A DNA stretch of 64,000 nt, taken from assembly GCF_008831285.2 (NCBI RefSeq), contig NC_045139.1:14180354-14244353 (forward strand), written 5' to 3'. The first letter of the stretch is position 1; every line of letters begins with the position of its first letter. This document shows, one piece after another, positions 47,578-61,000 of the stretch. The translations under genes and the position numbers were made by a program. The notes under the pieces were generated by a model. That model was not told the DNA's origin, did no database searches, and saw nothing but the letters and a program-made list of their open reading frames with translations. This stretch comes from Nymphaea colorata. Its lineage: Eukaryota; Streptophyta; Magnoliopsida; Nymphaeales; Nymphaeaceae.

Positions 47578-50388
47578 ATGATCATGGCAGAAACCCAAGG
47601 AGCTATTGGGTCCCCTTCAAGATCAGAAACAACTGCCCAAGTTGACAATCCGTTTTACCTCCATCACTCTGACAATCCCGGTGCTTGCCTTGTCTCTCAG
47701 CCTCTCACTGGCGACAACTATGAAACATGGAGGCGTGCCATGACCATGGCTCTCTTGGCAAAAAACAAGATGGGTTTCGTCGACGGTTCCATACCAAAAC
47801 CCACATCCCCGGCATCTCTTGTTATATCTTGGGAAAGATGCAATAATATGGTCCTTTCCTGGCTGCTCAATGCCATTCATAAGTCTTTGATGCCAACGGT
47901 AGTATATGCCAAAGAAGCTGCCTTTGTTTGGAAAGAGCTACAAATCAGATTCACACAGTCTAATGCTCCTCGCTTGTATCAAATTCAGCAGCAAATCATC
48001 AATTGCAAACAAGGTCAGTCTCCTATAAGCATTTATTATACACGCATCAAAGGTTTATGGGATGAATATGATGCATATGTTAGTCCTCCGGTATGTGATT
48101 GTGGAGCAATAAAGAAGTTGACTGAGATACAAGAACATGATAGACTAATTCAGTTTTTGATGGGTTTGAATGAAAGTTATGGTCCCATTCGTAGCCAGAT
48201 ACTTCTTATGGAACCAATGCCTGACACCTCCAAGGCTTATGCCTTATTGGTTCAAGAAGAAAGACAACGAGAGCTTCATACTCCACTTCAGCCTGACGCT
48301 ATTTCTGCGGCACCTGCCATAAAACGTCAAGATACAAGTCATGATAATGCCGTTAGATCCATGGGACGCCCTCGACCCCAATGTGATCATTGTGGTCGAT
48401 TAGGCCACACCAAAGCTCGATGTTATCATCTACATGGCTTTCCTAAGAAGAAAAACTTTGGTGCTCAACGACAGCAGCCACAAGCAAACTCGTCCACAAG
48501 TGATATTGCATCTCTCGGCAACCCTACCAAACCAGAACAACAAGTTTCTCCCAACTCAGATCTCTTCCAACAGTTTCTAGAGTTCATGAGTTCCAAGACT
48601 CCCAAAGCCAATCTCGCAGGTACTAGCCTCTCACTTGCTTGTCAAACTCCTTTCCCAACTTGGATAATCGATTCTGGTGCAACACACCATATCACCAATT
48701 CATTATCCAGTCTTATTCATCCATCGCTAGTTAAATCAAATCCGGTCAAGCTCCCTAATGGTTCTTCTACACCCGTCACACATGTCGGTCAGCTTCACTT
48801 AAACCCCTCCATTACTTTGCATAATGTTCTTTGTGTTCCCTCTTTTGCTTTTAATCTTATATCAGTACCTAAACTTGTCAATGAAAATCAATGTCAAGTT
48901 GTATTTGACAATGATTCTTGCATTATTCAGGACCGACGCTCGATGAAGATGATTGGGAAGGGTAGGATGGCAAATGGACTATACGTTCTTGAGGGTGAAG
49001 GACCATGTGCTGCTGCTGTTTCATCGGACCAGCAAAATCTCTGGCATCTTCGACTTGGTCATCCCTCTTTTCCTCGTTTGAAGGCTATTTTCAATTTTTC
49101 TAATTCTGCTCCCAAACATGAACATTGTTCTACATGTTATCTTGCCAAACAATCACGTTTGCCATTTCCAAATAGTTCTATCTCTACTTCTAGCATATTT
49201 CAGTTGATTCATTGTGACATATGGGGAGGCTATCAAACACCTTCACTATCGGGTGCCCATTATTTTCTTACTATTGTGGACGATTTTTCCCGTTGCATTT
49301 GGGTTTTTCTTATGCGCCACAAATCAGAAACATATTTTTACATTGAAAAATTTTTTAACCTCATAGAAAATCAATTTTCTACAACCATTAAAAAAATTCG
49401 TAGTGATAATGGGACTGAGTTCTTTTCCTCCCACATGGAGACCTTGTTGCATAATAATGGCATAGAGCGCCAACACTCTTGCGTTGCCACCCCTCAACAA
49501 AATGGAGTGGTAGAACGGAAGCACAAAGATTTATTAAATATCGCTCGTGCCCTTCGTTTTCAAGCTGGCCTTCCTATCAAGTTTTGGGGCGATTGTATCT
49601 TATCCGCTGCTTACTTGCTAAACCGGTTGCCCACACAACCTTTACATGGCAAAACCCCTTACGAAATTCTTTATAGAAAGAAACCCAAGTATGAACATCT
49701 TCGAGTTTTTGGGTGTTTATGTTATGCATATAACATTGGCAAGTCTCACAAGTTTGACGCCCGTTCTCGCAAATGCATTTTTCTAGGATATCCTTTTGGC
49801 CAAAATGCTTATAGATTATATGATCTCAATAGCCAAGAAATTTTCACAAGCCGCGATGTTAAATTTTTTGAAGATAACTTCCATTTCCACAATATCAAGG
49901 ACACCCATAGTGATGTTGTTATACCTCTCCCTATTCATGAACCTCTTGAATATGTCGACCCTCCTACCTTGCCTACCCAACATCCAAATACATACCATAT
50001 GACCAACCAAGCAGCCCCTCCCTACACCCAGCCTGATGCTGCACCACCTGTGCGGCGCTCAACCAGGGTACGTGCACCTCCTTCACACCTCAGGGACTTC
50101 CAATGCTACTCCATTCATCCAACTCAATCATCTGAATTGGCGTCGGCATCTACTAAAGGCACCAGGTACCCCATTGCTAACTACCTTCATCTCCAACATT
50201 TCTCTCCTAACTACCAAGCTTTCTTCACTTCTCTTCTCTGCCATTCCGAACCATCATTCTTCCACGAAACGATGCAATTTCCAGAATGGCATGATGCTAT
50301 GGCTGCTGAAGTTCGTGCACTCGAAGAAAATTCAACTTGGGACGTCGTTGATTTACCTCCCAACAAGCGCCCCATTGGATGCAAATGA
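47578..50388 (+). pseudogene. Copia gag, protease, integrase and start of reverse transcriptase
   Basis: First ATG in a frame that is open from 47443. Gag shows the NPFYLHHSDNPG start of the plant Copia gag family. It carries a CX2CX4HX4C zinc knuckle with residues CDHCGRLGHTKARC at about 48381-48422. The protease active site DSGATHH lies near 48671-48691. The GAG-pre-integrase motif LWHLRLGHPS follows at about 49042. Integrase has its three acidic residues in HCDIW (49211), SDNGTEF (49402-49422) and VERKHK (49508). The frame stops early at the TGA at 50386-50388, at the start of the reverse transcriptase, where related elements have a tryptophan codon. The downstream reading continues in the same frame, so this is a single nonsense change. 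Confidence 0.93.
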
Positions 50389-51009
50389 GTGTATAAACTT
50401 AAATACCATGCTGATGGCACCATTGAACGACATAAGGCTCGACTCGTCGCCAAAGGTTATACCCAAACTGAGGGCATCGACTACACAGAGACCTTCTCAC
50501 CTGTTGCTAAAATCACTACCATTCGTTGTCTCTTGTCTATTGCCGCAATCAAAGGGTGGAGTCTATTACAAGTTGACGTCAACAATGCATTCTTACATGG
50601 TGACCTTTCTGAGGAAGTTTACATGACTCTCCCTCCTGGTTTTACCCGACAGGGGGAGCACAAGGTATGTCGGCTAAAAAAATCATTATATGGGCTCAAG
50701 CAATCTTCTCGCAATTGGTTCTTCAAACTTACTGAAACCTTAATACAACTAGGTTTCACTCAGTCAAAGGCAGACTACTCATTATTCTCCAATATAACTG
50801 CCCATAGCAATACCTTTATCATCGTCTATGTGGATGACATAATAATTGCAGGAGACAATCAAGAGCAAATTACAAATTTGAAGTCTGTCATCAACAACAA
50901 ATTTCGGCTGAAAGATTTGGGCGCATTAAAATATTTTTGGGTATTGAAGTCGCCCGTTCCAAACAAGGCATATTCTTATCTCAAAGGAAATACAACATGG
51001 ATATTCTAA
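50389..51009 (+). pseudogene. Copia reverse transcriptase segment after the nonsense codon
   Basis: In the same frame as the preceding part. It holds the conserved [20 protein letters not shown] region, [13 protein letters not shown] and the catalytic YVDD at 50827-50838. Conserved sequence leaves this frame at about 50935, in a run of T residues, consistent with loss of one base. The ribosome would then run into a stop at 51007. Confidence 0.9.
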
Positions 51010-51782
51010 GCGAGGCTGGATATAGTGGTGCTAAACCTGGCGAAACTCCGATGGAGCAACATTTGAAACTTGATGATGAAGCAGGCCAGCCATTGAAAGA
51101 CCCAACATTTTATAGAAAATTGATTGGACGGCTCATTTATCTCACCATCACACGGCCTGACATCTTGCACAGTGTCCAATTACTAAGTCAGTTCATGTCG
51201 CAACCCAGGAACACGCATCTGGACGCAGCTTTTAGAATCCTTCGGTACATCAAATCCACACCAAGCTTTGGTATATTTTTATCTTCATCTAGTAAAATTT
51301 GTGTCAAAGCTTATTGTGACTCAGATTGGGCTGCATGTCCAATGACACGAAGATCCACTTCAGGTTTTTGCGTCTTTATTGGAGAAAATCCAATATCATG
51401 GAAAGTGAAGAAGCAAACCACTGTCTCTAGGTCAACAGCAGAGGCTGAGTACAGATCAATGGCCTTAACGACATGCGAGATGATTTGGATAAAATATTTA
51501 TTAAGAGATCTTGGAATCAAACATCAACAACCAATGGAATTATATTGTGACAATTTGGCAGCACTTCACATATCTGCAAATCCTGTATTTCATGAGAGGA
51601 CCAAGCATATAGAAATTGATTGTCACGTTATAAGGGAGAGAATTCAGAATGGAGAGATTCGTACCAAACATATTGATACTCAAAATCAAGTTGCTGATAT
51701 TTTCACTAAGGCTTTAGGTAAAGATGCGTTCATCAAATTAAGAAGCAAGTTAGGCCTCCTAGATCCCGGAGCGCCAACTTGA
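50937..51782 (+). pseudogene. Copia 3' reverse transcriptase and RNase H, shifted frame
   Basis: Continues the conserved sequence in a different frame with [17 protein letters not shown]. It then carries the RNase H region: YCDSDWA (about 51315), STAEAEY (about 51436) and YCDNLAALH, HERTKHIEIDCH. It ends just before the polypurine tract. There is no start codon of its own, so as it stands it would not be made. Confidence 0.9.
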
Positions 51783-51789
51783 GGGGGAG
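51781..51789 (+). other. Polypurine tract of the Copia element
   Basis: GAGGGGGAG directly before the right LTR, the usual primer for plus-strand DNA synthesis. Confidence 0.93.
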
Positions 51790-52092
51790 TGTTAGACGTT
51801 ACACAAATCAGCATCGTGATTTCAGGAAGAAGATCAGAAATCAGCAACGTCGTGATTTCAGGAAAGGATTGAGCCAGATTGAGATGTGATCTTGCCTTAT
51901 CCCGTTGGTGATTTCCTACCTTATCATCTTGTTGTATATTCGAGTAAATAGGGAAGATGAGCACTGAATGTTGTATAAATACCTTACGATTGGTAAGGCT
52001 TCAATATAGTTTTTGGAATGAAGAATTCATTCGTCTTCACTTTCTCCCTCTCTTCTTCGTCTTCACTCCTTTCTTGTTTATACCATTTAATA
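51790..52092 (+). repeat. Right LTR of the Copia element
   Basis: 303 bp, with one substitution relative to the left LTR and no gap. TATA box at 51974-51981. Ends CCATTTAATA, so the terminus is TG...TA and not the usual TG...CA. Confidence 0.95.
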
Positions 52093-52225
52093 GTATTCCA
52101 GATGACAGGTGTCGTACTTTCCATTTAGGAATTAAATTTTCAAAACTCACTAAAAAATTTAGTTTCCAAATAACCAAATTTTCACAAAACTGGGATGAGA
52201 GATGTCATCCAAAAGCCCCCTAAGT
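52093..52225. mobile_element. MITE-like fold-back abutting the right LTR
   Basis: The left part GTATTCCAGATGACAGGTG and the right end read backwards (CTTAGGGGGCTTTTGGATGACATC) share TCCAGATGACA/TTGGATGACA. The interior has inverted GGAA(A/T)TAAAT-like blocks. The left terminus appears cut at the LTR border. Confidence 0.4.
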
Positions 52226-54788
52226 CTTTGGCCCCTAAAAAAGTATTCCTAATAAAGATGGAGATGATGTAACAAGGATAGGATAAGTGCAAGGCTTCAA
52301 CTTGGCGTGCAACAGGCTCGAGTTCGGCACGCAATTCTTTTGAAAATAGAGTAACAGCACACAGCTTTCAATTTATATAATGTGTAGGCGTGTCTGTTAA
52401 ACTATCAACTTCTAAGTCTAGAGAAACAGACTATAGTTCTTAGCTAGATAATTTGCAGTTTTTCAGTTTACGTATAATAATCTTATTTCACATGAAGATG
52501 ATCATGTTTTACATGCAAAGCTAGGGAAACCAACTTCTCATTTTCTTCAATCTTATTCCTTTAATTCTCACCTTGTTATAAGAAGAAAGAAGAACTTATT
52601 TTTAGAGAGAGAGATAGAATTAATGACTGGATGTGAAAAGATGATAAGGTGTGAGTCAAGCTATCAAGGGTCCCACGGGGAAGGAAAATTTGGAGAGTTA
52701 GGAACAAGTCCCTTCCACTGCATGCTGTTGCAGATTCAACTGCACTGGGTGGGAGTTGGTGTTCCCAATTGATTTATATTGAGAGGTGGGTGCATGGGCA
52801 AGAAGCGCACGCTTACTTCCCTGCAAACACGACCCAAGGGAAGAAGCAAGCATGCACTCTTCCGTCATCAATGCGTAGTTCTCTCTTTTAACTTGAAAAA
52901 AGAAATTCATTGGCATGGAGCACCAGGTGGGACAAGGAGTCTCAACTCTCACGGCGACTACGATGTCTGATGAAGGTCGCTCGGCATCGGAGTGTATCGG
53001 CTGAGACTTATCGTATCGGCCTCTTGCAATATGGATTTATTTTTATAATGAATTTTAACATATATTTTATTTACTTAATTCAAAAAGATACCCATTTGGT
53101 CAATACGGTAGTAAAGGAAGTTCGAATCGGGATTTCCTCACCCTGTATTTGGTTGCATCTAATAATTCGGTGAGAATAAATTTTCCATGAAGCAAAAGTT
53201 CACTAAGCAACCAAAGATGGTCTTAAGGACGTCTACGTTGTTCGAATTAAAATCTGATTTTGATGAAACTAAGTGCGGAGGCTTGAATTCTCCTTGGTTT
53301 TGGAATTCTAATACGGAAGATTATAGATATATGTGAATCTGGTTACACTTAAAACTTTGGATTCAGCTTTGTACTTTTTGCATTCAAATTCAAGTTTGAA
53401 TCTGGACCCATAGTTATTGTTATTAGGATTCGGACCCTCTATGCAGTTGAACATCTGAATCCAATATCTGACGAAGTTACATTCAATTTGGTTGGTGTTT
53501 CTTCATCGGCTCTATAATTGTCAAGAGTCATTATCATGCCATGACTTGGTGAGCTGTGACTGGTGAACCTTGTCATCCATGTCGCTGAGATCTCATAAGA
53601 TCCATGCTTTTGTTGCCTCGCTAAGAACCAATCGTTGACTCACAAATGGATTAAAAATTGACCGCTACCATGCTTAGAGAAGGAGGACAAAGCTTTCACG
53701 ACTTGTTTTCTTGTGAAGTACTGAAGGAACATTTCTTTCCAGTCTCATTTGAAAATTGAGATATACCAGAATTCCAAGTCATGTGCAATTGTCTTTACTC
53801 AGCTTTGAGGTTTTTAACCCGCAGTACACCTTTGTCTCATAGAAGCACACCTTTTTCAGTATTTGAAAACGTGTACTTGCCTTGATAATGTAGTGCTTAG
53901 CAAATGAACAAAATTTTACTAGGTGTGGTGACCTGGTATAAGAAACATAGTTTTTGCTTTATTGCCAATTCGAAAGCTCGAAAGAAATCCTGAAAACAAT
54001 AGCTGATAACATATTTAATATGGTTTAATTATAAGCCGTTAATGTCTCTCATGTACTATGTGTTCATATGAATTTCTTACACGTCTATGTACAATTGAAG
54101 CGCATGCCATGGATTATATGAATATTCTGCATTTGTTTCTCTGCAGATTTGTCAATAAGCGGACAAAATGGAACCGGGTATGTTATACATATAGGGTTTG
54201 ACTTTTGAGAGATGAATGTGTACTATGTACAATTGTTGCACATTTTTTAACTTATCTTTGAAGAACCGATCCGCGTTCCTCTTTGGGAATGACAGTCTTC
54301 ATTCTCCTGTTTTGGTAGTTGGAGATGGTTTTGACATTTAGACCATCTAGAAAATTCATGCAGGCAGCTGAAGAAATTGGATCAAACGTTGAGCATTTAT
54401 TTCTTGCTTTCTTCTACAAGACAACTTTTCTGCAAGTTTGAAAAGAAGAGTAGGGCCTGTTCTTAATCAGATTCAGATCCATTATGCAGTTCAATATCTG
54501 AATCCGAGATCTGGCAAAGATCCTATCGAATAATGTGTAAATATCGGGTCATGTGATAGTTAAGCCCGGACCTAAACTCAAGAACAAGGTTCAAGATGGA
54601 AGCGGAGAGGACTAGCTAGGCAGCTGAGCACCTTGACATCTTCGACAAGGCGCTTAACCCCGTAAAAAATTAAAATCCAAGTGCTGACAGTGCTTACAGT
54701 CCATAAAATATCAAGTTTAATTTGGGTTTAGCCTTTAGATTGAAGCATAGATGGCATAGGATTAGATTAAAGAACGATTATTAGGTGA
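52226..54788. other. Intergenic region with dispersed repeat copies
   Basis: No gene is recognised. Segments at about 53390-53490 and 54460-54540 share TATGCAGTT(G/C)AA(C/T)ATCTGAATCC and belong to the dispersed family. The rest is AT-rich and featureless to me. Confidence 0.5.
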
Positions 54789-54789
54789 T

Positions 54790-54814
54790 TTTATTGAAGA
54801 AACTGAAATTTATT
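54790..54814 (-). terminator. Candidate polyadenylation signals of MCCA
   Basis: Two AATAAA words on the minus strand (54790-54795 and 54809-54814), 108 to 132 nt downstream of the predicted stop codon. Confidence 0.5.
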
Positions 54815-54921
54815 CTTATGATACAATATACTGATACAGATGCGAGGCACTCGTGCTGATTGGTACTGGAGTATCAGGCAGAGGAGTCGTCCAGAATGTT
54901 TCATCTCTTTTGAGGCCTAAC

Positions 54922-54993
54922 CTATTCATCCTGCAAAATGAAACGATGTGCCAAGCGTTATATTGACTTCTCATGATGGGTATGTGTGTGTGT

Positions 54994-55025
<32 letters not shown>

Positions 55026-58000
55026 CCTGTATAGTGAACAGCACACTGCTATCGAATATTTGCTGACCAGCAGTCACTTGAAGCCCACGAACATATCCAG
55101 AACAGGGGGCTTTGACAACATGCTGGAACACAGATCTGATTACATCAGGAACCGCAGATATGAATTGGACAAACAAAGTAACAATGGGAGATTTCCATGC
55201 TCGTAATGTACCTCCATTTTCATGGCTTCCAAGACCAACATGGGTTGACCTTCTTCCACCTTCATCCCATCCTCCACCAGGAGCTTCACCACCAAACCGG
55301 CCATGGGTGCCACAACAGTTCCTTTTGGAAGATTTGCAGCCTCAAATCTCGATCTGACATCCAAACCCTCATCAGTTGATCGTTTCAAAGGTGCCTTCTG
55401 AGTGAAGTGGTGATGATGCTGCCCATGCCAGACATGCATGTGCTTCACATGGTCCTGGAAGAACAGGCAGAAATAGCCTTCAGGAAAATAGGTGACTCTG
55501 TTAACACACGAAAAGAACAAGTCAAAATAGCCGTCTAAAGGATCCTATTCATTGTATACGTCATACACTGCCCTCGTTGAAGCTTTCTAATTTATGGGGG
55601 GAACACAAGTTCGTACCCAGTAGATTGAGATAATGACTAAATGCACACTAAGCCCATTAGTTGGTATTTCTTATCAGCAATCATCGTGCTAGGAATCAAA
55701 GAACATGCATCCATGCAGCAGTGCCAAGTTACCAATATAGAAAAACAAAGTGAAATGTGAAATGCCAGGGGAACAATCAACTGCATAGAAAAGAAGGATG
55801 GCATTGGTAAATTCAACCAATGGAAGAAAGACAAAGCCGACTATTCCTAACAAGTGAAAAGAAACCAAACTTCCGACTAGTTTGATTTCGTAGGGCATTC
55901 ACAAATGGACGCTGCACACCAGAGTTTAACCAAGAAATCTGTTTCAAGATTGAGCACATTGATGCTTGCTTTGAAGCACTTTTCACCAAAAACAGTAGCA
56001 ATTTTTACTGCTTCACATGCATGTACACTCACCACGTCACTACAGTACTACAATCCGAGAAAAACCATGTGTTTTCACTCGCAAAAAAAAAAATCACAGC
56101 AAGTTGGAAATCATATTCGTCGGGAAGTACTTGAACAGTTCAACCACCAGCAAACTTCAACATTAACAAACACCCCACCCCCCACCGCCCTTCTCTCTTT
56201 CTCTTTCTCTCTCTCTCTATCTCTCTCTCCATCTGTGTGTGCTGGTACATACGTATTCTTATATTCATGTCATACAAAATAAGACAAATAAAGAATAAGC
56301 AGCATAAGAAGTAATCACAGAAATTTATATGTACATGTTTTGGCAGAAGAAATCACCTTATAATAAACTGCCAGGCAAACATCTATTCTCCAACCATCCA
56401 CGTCAACCTTGAAAACATGGTCTTCTAGACGCACAACACCAACAGTTACTCCAGATGAATCATTATCCTCAGTCTGATGGGATCAACAACAACAGTTTTT
56501 AAGAAACAATACCATAATTCCAAGATGTTTCTAAAAATCATCCAACTAAATTTCAAATAAAGCAGCTCTAACAGGTCAGGCTTATATCAGCGAGATTCAA
56601 TGAGGAAGACCACAGAAACAAGAAGGCATACACCAAGACTAGGAGCTATAGCGGCAACAGGAAATATGAAATTGGACTAACTGATCTGTGTAAGAAACAA
56701 GGCACCACGTAAACTTAAGAATAAAGATGAAGTTGTTGAAGATAAGGTAAAACATTTCACAGAAACTCCTTTTGAACATGTGTTGCCTTACGCGAACAAC
56801 AGACAACTTTACACTTTTCAGAAACATCTACAGGCCTTGCGTAATTGCAAAACCCTAGGTAATTTTCAAGATATGAGGAAAATCATCATCTTTTCTATTC
56901 TTAGGATTGAACTGGGAAATCTGGAAACTCCTGGAAGTAAAAGTTTTGTATTGCAGATTAACATGTGGATTTTGGCAAGTATAGTTGTAGCATAAATGTT
57001 AATATCTCTGCATGTTTAAAATCTCTCAAGATGTTCAGAAAATTAAAATCCTAATCTAAAACTATGGAGGATACGAATTAGAACATGAGTATACAAAAAA
57101 AAACATTCATAGATTGGACTTCTTCATACTTAAGAAGCTATAATGAAAACAAAAAAATTTATTTGCAAACTGTACATCAGGCTGCTTTGAAGTTGAAAGA
57201 TATGTTTGTATCCTGGAGGCACTGTGTCAACCTTGTTATCCTGGGAAGACAATGTAATCCCCAGAAATAAGTCCAAGTTTGGCCCTCTGACTGATGGAAG
57301 CTATGAATGCAACACTATGACATCTTATAGAAAGAAAAGGTCAAGACAGTCAATTAATTATTTGATCACAATCTTCCAACTATGCAGCAGAAAACGTGAA
57401 GCACAAAACAAGGATTTCTCAAATGGATTAGGAAAACTAACAATACATTTCACAGCAGGGCATACAGCAGAATTGTAGATTAGTCTTGTGCAAATTTGTG
57501 TCTATTGACTGCAGTAGCGCACTTCCAGATATTTATATTATATCTATGTTCTTGCACTGCCAATAAGAGAAAAGATAAAGTCATACCTTAACAAAGTACC
57601 TTCCATCAGATTGACAAGTCATTACAAGTTTCATTGGCACTGAGTTCATATCAGCAACATCTGGTTGCCATTCAAGTTCCATTTCTTGCTTTGCAAAGTG
57701 ATGATTGCGAAATGGTGGATGGGAGTACCATAATGGCAATAAATTTCCCCTACCTATATAGTGCAAAAAAACACTGATTAGGAATATTAAATGTTGGAAA
57801 AATTGAGCATATTTATAGCACAAGATGATCAATTGACCTGGAATGCTGGCCAGTGATTCATTATGTTCACATTTGCAAATACAAGCAGCAAGTAAGGATG
57901 CACTAATATTAGCAGCAGTATATGCAGCTTTTCCTGTAGCATCACTTGAGGCAGGGAATAGGTCACTTTTGAAATGCTCAATAAAATGTGTTTCTACCAG

Positions 58001-61000
58001 GCCTCTTTCAAATGCCCAATGGCTTGCAAGCTGCTGAAGGAATCTAGTATTAGTTGGTAGGCCTGCAACCTGCCAAAACAATTTATGATCAATTTTTACT
58101 TCTACAAGACTAAGACATGGCCAAGCTGAAAATGGTCATCAAACAACACTAACACAAACTTTAGCAGCCAAAACCCTATTAAGCAATTCTAGTTCATAGA
58201 ATACAACATGCACCTGAAATTGTGAAAGGCAGTGTCTCAATTTAACCAAAGCTGCGGAACGATTTTCTCCCCACACTACAAGCTTAGCAATCATAGGATC
58301 ATAATGCACACTAACACTATCTCCTTCTTCGACTCCAGTCTCAACTCTCACTGTGCAAAAGGGCACTGATAAACATTTACCATCATAAACATGCAGACTA
58401 TATATGTATACATTTACCTGTTGGTGAAACAGAGACAGGTTGGTAATGATGCAGGATGCCTGCAGCAGGAAGAAATCCTTTAGGAACATTTTCAGCATAT
58501 ATACGTGCTTCGAAGGCATGCCCTGTCAACCACATCGGGAAACAATTAGGATTTTGTTGAAACATATGACGTGCATAAATGTTGGTTTACAAAAATCATT
58601 TGTCTAAACACAAAATTGCTAACAAAACGAGCACTCTCAAGCTACTTGACAAGTCCAGTGTGAGCTTGGGTTGTGCTCTAGAAACTTTTACATTATTTTC
58701 GTGTTCCCCCATGCTATATATTATTTTCATGTTCAAATCAACCATGTAATACAATTTAAGAGAAAAACTGAGAATGTACAAGAGCAAAATTGACATTATA
58801 TTAAAATGTATAATGTGCAATATGTGTTAAACGGACAATACAAGCACAAAAATTAGTTATCACTGCTGCACATGCTTTTCTCCATCTATATTTCAAATAT
58901 TAGCCTAGAGACAAATTATGAAATTGCTTAAAGTATTATCATTTCTGCAATATTTTCCTTGTAAATCTAAATAGGTAAAAAACAACATGGAACCATAAGC
59001 TAATAGATATAAATTGTGAGGCACTAATTTTCTCCTCCACTAGACAGCAACACTGATAGAAGATACTTCACATACAAAACTTCCTAGACATTAGATGGTT
59101 TTGCAGACAATACTTGAAATAGAATAGATATCAATACAAAAAGGACAAATAAAGTTAATACAGTTTAAGTTGAATCAAGTAAATCTTCAAGTCCACAACC
59201 CAAATTAATGGATCTCATATGTTGGGTCAGACCAAATTCAAATTTTCAGACAATGTTAAGTCCTGGCATTCATATTTCTCAAGGAAGAACCCAGATCTTC
59301 TACTCAAGTTGCATGAACATATAGTCACTATTAGTTAAGCAGGCATTCTGGGAAAAGTTATGAACCATAAGAAAGCTTGACACATTGAGTGCCCAATACA
59401 CACAAATTTTAAAAACAAATTGCAAAGTAGCATACTATCCTGCTGTCACAGGACTGGATGTTTACCGGTTAAGGGCACCTGAGATTGAGTCAATGGAAGA
59501 TTTTCTCCATTTGCAACACGAATCTGCCATTCCACAAGATCTTGCTCTACAATCATCTCAGTCACAGGGTGCTCAACCTAAAGAAGATTGGCAACCATTA
59601 CGAACCATGGGAAAAATTTCTATGAAAGATCTTCACGTATAGTTTCCTTACTTGGTTATAGGAGATAAAACTAAAAATAGACAATCTCTATGACTAAGCT
59701 CCTACTTAGTTCTTAGAGATGGACATTGGTCTGCAGCGACAATAATCATGTGGAGGAAAGAGCAAAAGTGATTACCTGTAGACGTGTGTTCATCTCCATA
59801 AAATAGAATTCACCCGATGATGTATCCACTATGAATTCCACGGTGCCCGCATTGTGGTAAGCTACTGCCTTTTCAGATGGGCCAGTCCAGAAAGTGAAGA
59901 CAAATGCTCAGTTAGTCACAAGGGAGGAAATTAGAAAGATAAAAGCAAACACAATTTAACGGAAAGGCAAGCTTCAGCAACAAAAGAACAACATTTAGAT
60001 TGTGCAATCTTAAGAAAGGCGGAACCAAACATCATTAAATTCACATTCATGGCTTCTTTAAGCAATACATAAAATAAAAATGATGAGAGCGCAGGTTCAA
60101 CAGTGCAAGGCAACAAGTAAATCAACATAAACTTTTTCAGTGTTTCTTTTACAAGTTTGATCAGGATCGTAAGGAAGAGCCAAAAAGCTGACGGACAAAA
60201 TAAGCATCTATGTTGATTTAGACCATGTAAAAAGAGAATTAGTTGCTCTTGAGACCCAAAAAGCTCTAGTGGGGAGGGGAAAAATAATTTATGGACATGC
60301 TATCTGAAGCATGACTAGTATATGCAATCATTCATTAAGAAAACAATGATAGAACATTAGGTTATGAAACACATGGTAATGAAGAGGGAGACGATTAAGT
60401 CTACTCTCCTACTTGAGGCACTAAGGTCATTAGAAGTGCCATCTCATGATGTTCCCAGTACAATAGAAAATGAGTTAGCCACATTTCTTCTTGCGGTTGA
60501 AAGATCGGAGACGACGAATTCTTGTGAAAGATCCAAAGGAAAAAGAATCAATCGTGAGAACATGGGACAATGCTGCATCCTGTGCACATGATTTCTCCTG
60601 GTTATCTCAAACCCAATGTCAAATAGAATGTTCAACAAAATAAAAGTAGAAAAAGGTTTTCATATGACTTTGCTGGTGAGATGAACCCAACATCAAAAAG
60701 AATTTCAACAAATAAAAGTAAAAAGAGGATGATATTTCAGACATCAGTCAGCAAACCCCAGTCAAATATTTGAGCAAAGCCAATCCCAACATGTACATCA
60801 GTACATCACCTTTGCAGCAGAAACAGCAGCTTCACCCAAGTGAGATCGAAATTCATGCTTCACATTTGGCTGCAAAATGGAGATGTCATAAATGATAATC
60901 CTTGATTAGGGGGAAAAGAAAAGTAGCTAAACAGTACTCAGAGCTTTACTGCTGGCGCTTCTTCAATTATCTTTTGGTGTCTCCTCTGCACGCTGCAATC

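Larger units (their letters stand above)
46713..52092 (+). mobile_element. Ty1/Copia LTR retrotransposon, young but broken
   Basis: A 5380-bp element: LTR, primer-binding site, gag-pol, polypurine tract, LTR. Domain order gag, protease, integrase, reverse transcriptase, RNase H defines the Copia superfamily (Pseudoviridae-type). The LTRs are 302/303 identical with no gaps, so insertion is recent. The only clear defects in the coding part are one in-frame stop and one single-base frameshift. No matching 5-bp target duplication is seen (left flank CACTG, right flank GTATT). It is the only large unit on the plus strand and lies between the kinase and the carboxylase genes, not within either. Confidence 0.96.

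Noticed and set aside
53100-53170. Possible tRNA gene suggested by GTTCGAATCGG
   Set aside because: No A box or paired stems at the right spacing.
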